This document shows, piece after piece, positions 62,827 through 64,000 of a stretch of DNA of 64,000 bases. Each line of letters begins with the position of its first letter. Position 1 is the stretch's first letter. This stretch comes from JAGXRK01 sp963804005 (lineage in GTDB: Bacteria > Bacteroidota > Ignavibacteria > Ignavibacteriales > Ignavibacteriaceae). The stretch spans positions 62,001 to 126,000 of the forward strand of contig CAWDOP010000011.1 of the NCBI GenBank assembly GCA_963804005.1. Reading direction: 5' to 3'. A program made the translations under genes and the position numbers. The notes beneath the pieces were generated by a model. The model searched no databases. It saw only the letters and a list, made by a program, of their open reading frames with translations, and was not told the DNA's origin.

Positions 62827-64000
62827 TCCTTTCGGTTACTAATTTTGAACTAATCACTACCATTGGCAGTCCAGTACCGGGCGTAGTAGAAGCCCCAACA
62901 TAAAAGAGGTTAGAAAATTCCTCGTCTTTATTTTTTGGTCTGAACCCACCAACTTGATTTAAATCGTGTGCAAGCCCTAAACCCGAACCTCTGTAAAGAT
63001 TTAACATTTTTTCCCAATCATCAGGTGTTAATACTTTCTTAGTCACAATATTGTTTTGAATATCATACCCAATTCTTTTGGATAAATCTTCAATAATATT
63101 ATTTACTAACTCATCTTTGTCCTCCCAAGATTTTTTATATCTTAAATCAGGAACCGGGCAAAGAATAAATAAATTTTCATGGGTTTCAGGAGCACAACTT
63201 TCATCTGATTTTGAAGATGCATTTACATAATAGTATGGCTTTTGCGGGCTGATAGAGGATGTAAAAATATTATCTGCATAATTTCTAAAGTTACTCCCGA
63301 GAAAATAATTATGGTGAATAAGATTATTAATCTTTCCTTTTACACCAAGATATATTGTAAGGGGAGCCAGTGTCCAATGCATTGCATCAAGCTTATCAGA
63401 ACTAAATTTTTCTCGTTTTAGAACTTTTCCTCTAAAAGAAGCAGCATCAGAGTTTGATATAAAAATATCTGCTTCCCATATCTTACCGTTTTGATCAATC
63501 ATTTGAGAGACTTTACCATTGTTGTTTCCAACACCAATAATCTCTGTGTCAAACACAAATTTTACATTTCTCGCTTTTAGAATTTTCACCATTTCTTCAA
63601 CGATGCTATACATACCATTATTTACACTCCAATAGCCATTATGTTTTAGTTCAGTATAGCTTAACAATGAATATATTGAAGGTGTTCGAAATGGTGTAGA
63701 TCCAAGGAAGAATGCAACTAAAGAAAAGATTACCCTTACCTCTTCAGATTCAAATGTATTTTCGAGTTCTTTCCACATTGTTTTATATAAATATGGAAGA
63801 TGCTTTTTAGGAACCCTAGTCAATTTAAGAAAATAATCTAATTTATTTTTATAATTAGATTTTACAACCATTTCTTCGGTATCATGGAAAAACTCACCGC
63901 CCTTTTTCAAATACTTTTCAAGTTTTTCGGCTAAATTATTTTCAATCCCGGCAAACTCTTTTTCTAATTTTTGCAGATCCTTAAATATTTTAAAAGGTTT
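62801..64000 (-). CDS. crtI: Phytoene desaturase (N-terminus outside window)
   Basis: The frame is open to base 64000, so the FAD-binding N-terminus lies beyond. The visible ~399 residues carry CrtI features: HGYWSVNNGMYSIVEEMVKILK, DIFISNSDAASFRG, an LFILCPVPDLR segment, TPDDWEKMLNLYRGSGLGLAHDL and the C-terminal substrate/FAD motif NLFYVGASTTPGTGLPMV. CrtI adds several double bonds to phytoene to make lycopene. It leads the operon crtI, crtB, lycopene cyclase, Rieske oxygenase, crtU-like, DUF2141. Confidence 0.93.
   Translation of the reverse strand, partial: KPFKIFKDLQKLEKEFAGIENNLAEKLEKYLKKGGEFFHDTEEMVVKSNYKNKLDYFLKLTRVPKKHLPYLYKTMWKELENTFESEEVRVIFSLVAFFLGSTPFRTPSIYSLLSYTELKHNGYWSVNNGMYSIVEEMVKILKARNVKFVFDTEIIGVGNNNGKVSQMIDQNGKIWEADIFISNSDAASFRGKVLKREKFSSDKLDAMHWTLAPLTIYLGVKGKINNLIHHNYFLGSNFRNYADNIFTSSISPQKPYYYVNASSKSDESCAPETHENLFILCPVPDLRYKKSWEDKDELVNNIIEDLSKRIGYDIQNNIVTKKVLTPDDWEKMLNLYRGSGLGLAHDLNQVGGFRPKNKDEEFSNLFYVGASTTPGTGLPMVVISSKLVTERIENEFSTI

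Noticed and set aside
1..64000. Insertion sequences, transposases, integrases or phage genes
   Set aside because: No DDE, serine or tyrosine recombinase ORF and no terminal repeats flanking a gene were found.

Overview
The window looks like a low-GC chromosomal stretch from a Gram-negative member of the Bacteroidota/Chlorobiota (FCB) group, most likely Ignavibacteria-like. This rests on gene content, not on a search: a patatin-BamA outer-membrane protein, heptose epimerase HldD, DUF4252 proteins behind an ECF sigma factor, PEGA and many other lipoproteins, RRM proteins, and a carotenoid operon with a CrtU-type ring desaturase. There is no rRNA, complete tRNA, CRISPR array or insertion sequence.

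Layout. 1-8 kb: housekeeping and envelope genes (patatin-BamA, NUDIX, hldD, and a minus-strand run ychF - DUF1844 - nadK - thioredoxin). 8-16 kb: secreted or membrane proteins (M48 and M14 peptidases, EamA transporter, S9-like hydrolase, an ArnT-like glycosyltransferase). 16-23 kb: two paralogous LuxR-type response regulators, envelope genes and a B12/radical-SAM enzyme, tied together by five copies of an intergenic element with an ungapped 31-nt core. 22.7-28.7 kb: a GC-richer GT4-GT4-GH130-GH130 locus that looks like a mannan or mannoside make-and-recycle system. 28.8-31.6 kb: two lipoproteins and two RRM proteins whose upstream regions share a duplicated ~106-bp leader. 32-33.6 kb: a solitary AT-rich P-loop ATPase. 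33.7-42.3 kb: a lipase-like lipoprotein, TetR regulator, beta-lactamase-fold hydrolase, M16 pair, and an ECF sigma/anti-sigma/DUF4252 operon. 42.4-52.2 kb: surface-polysaccharide locus (methyltransferase, two flippases, a kinase-methyltransferase fusion, three glycosyltransferases, an initiating sugar-phosphate transferase). 52.3-57.9 kb: ferredoxin, M28 peptidase, SlyD, H-type lectin, L,D-transpeptidase. 58.2-64 kb: carotenoid operon crtI-crtB-lycopene cyclase-Rieske oxygenase-crtU-like-DUF2141.

Four genes (nadK, ychF, the ArnT-like gene and the L,D-transpeptidase) have broken frames that single-base edits restore. Three of the six lesions are one extra A in an A-run, and two occur in the same octamer GTGACTTG. 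nadK and ychF are core genes, so assembly error is the first explanation, but the repeated octamer merits a check.

The strongest candidates for undescribed biology are the five-copy intergenic element with the two atypical response regulators, the duplicated RRM leader, the GT/GH130 locus, the kinase-methyltransferase fusion and the lone ATPase.
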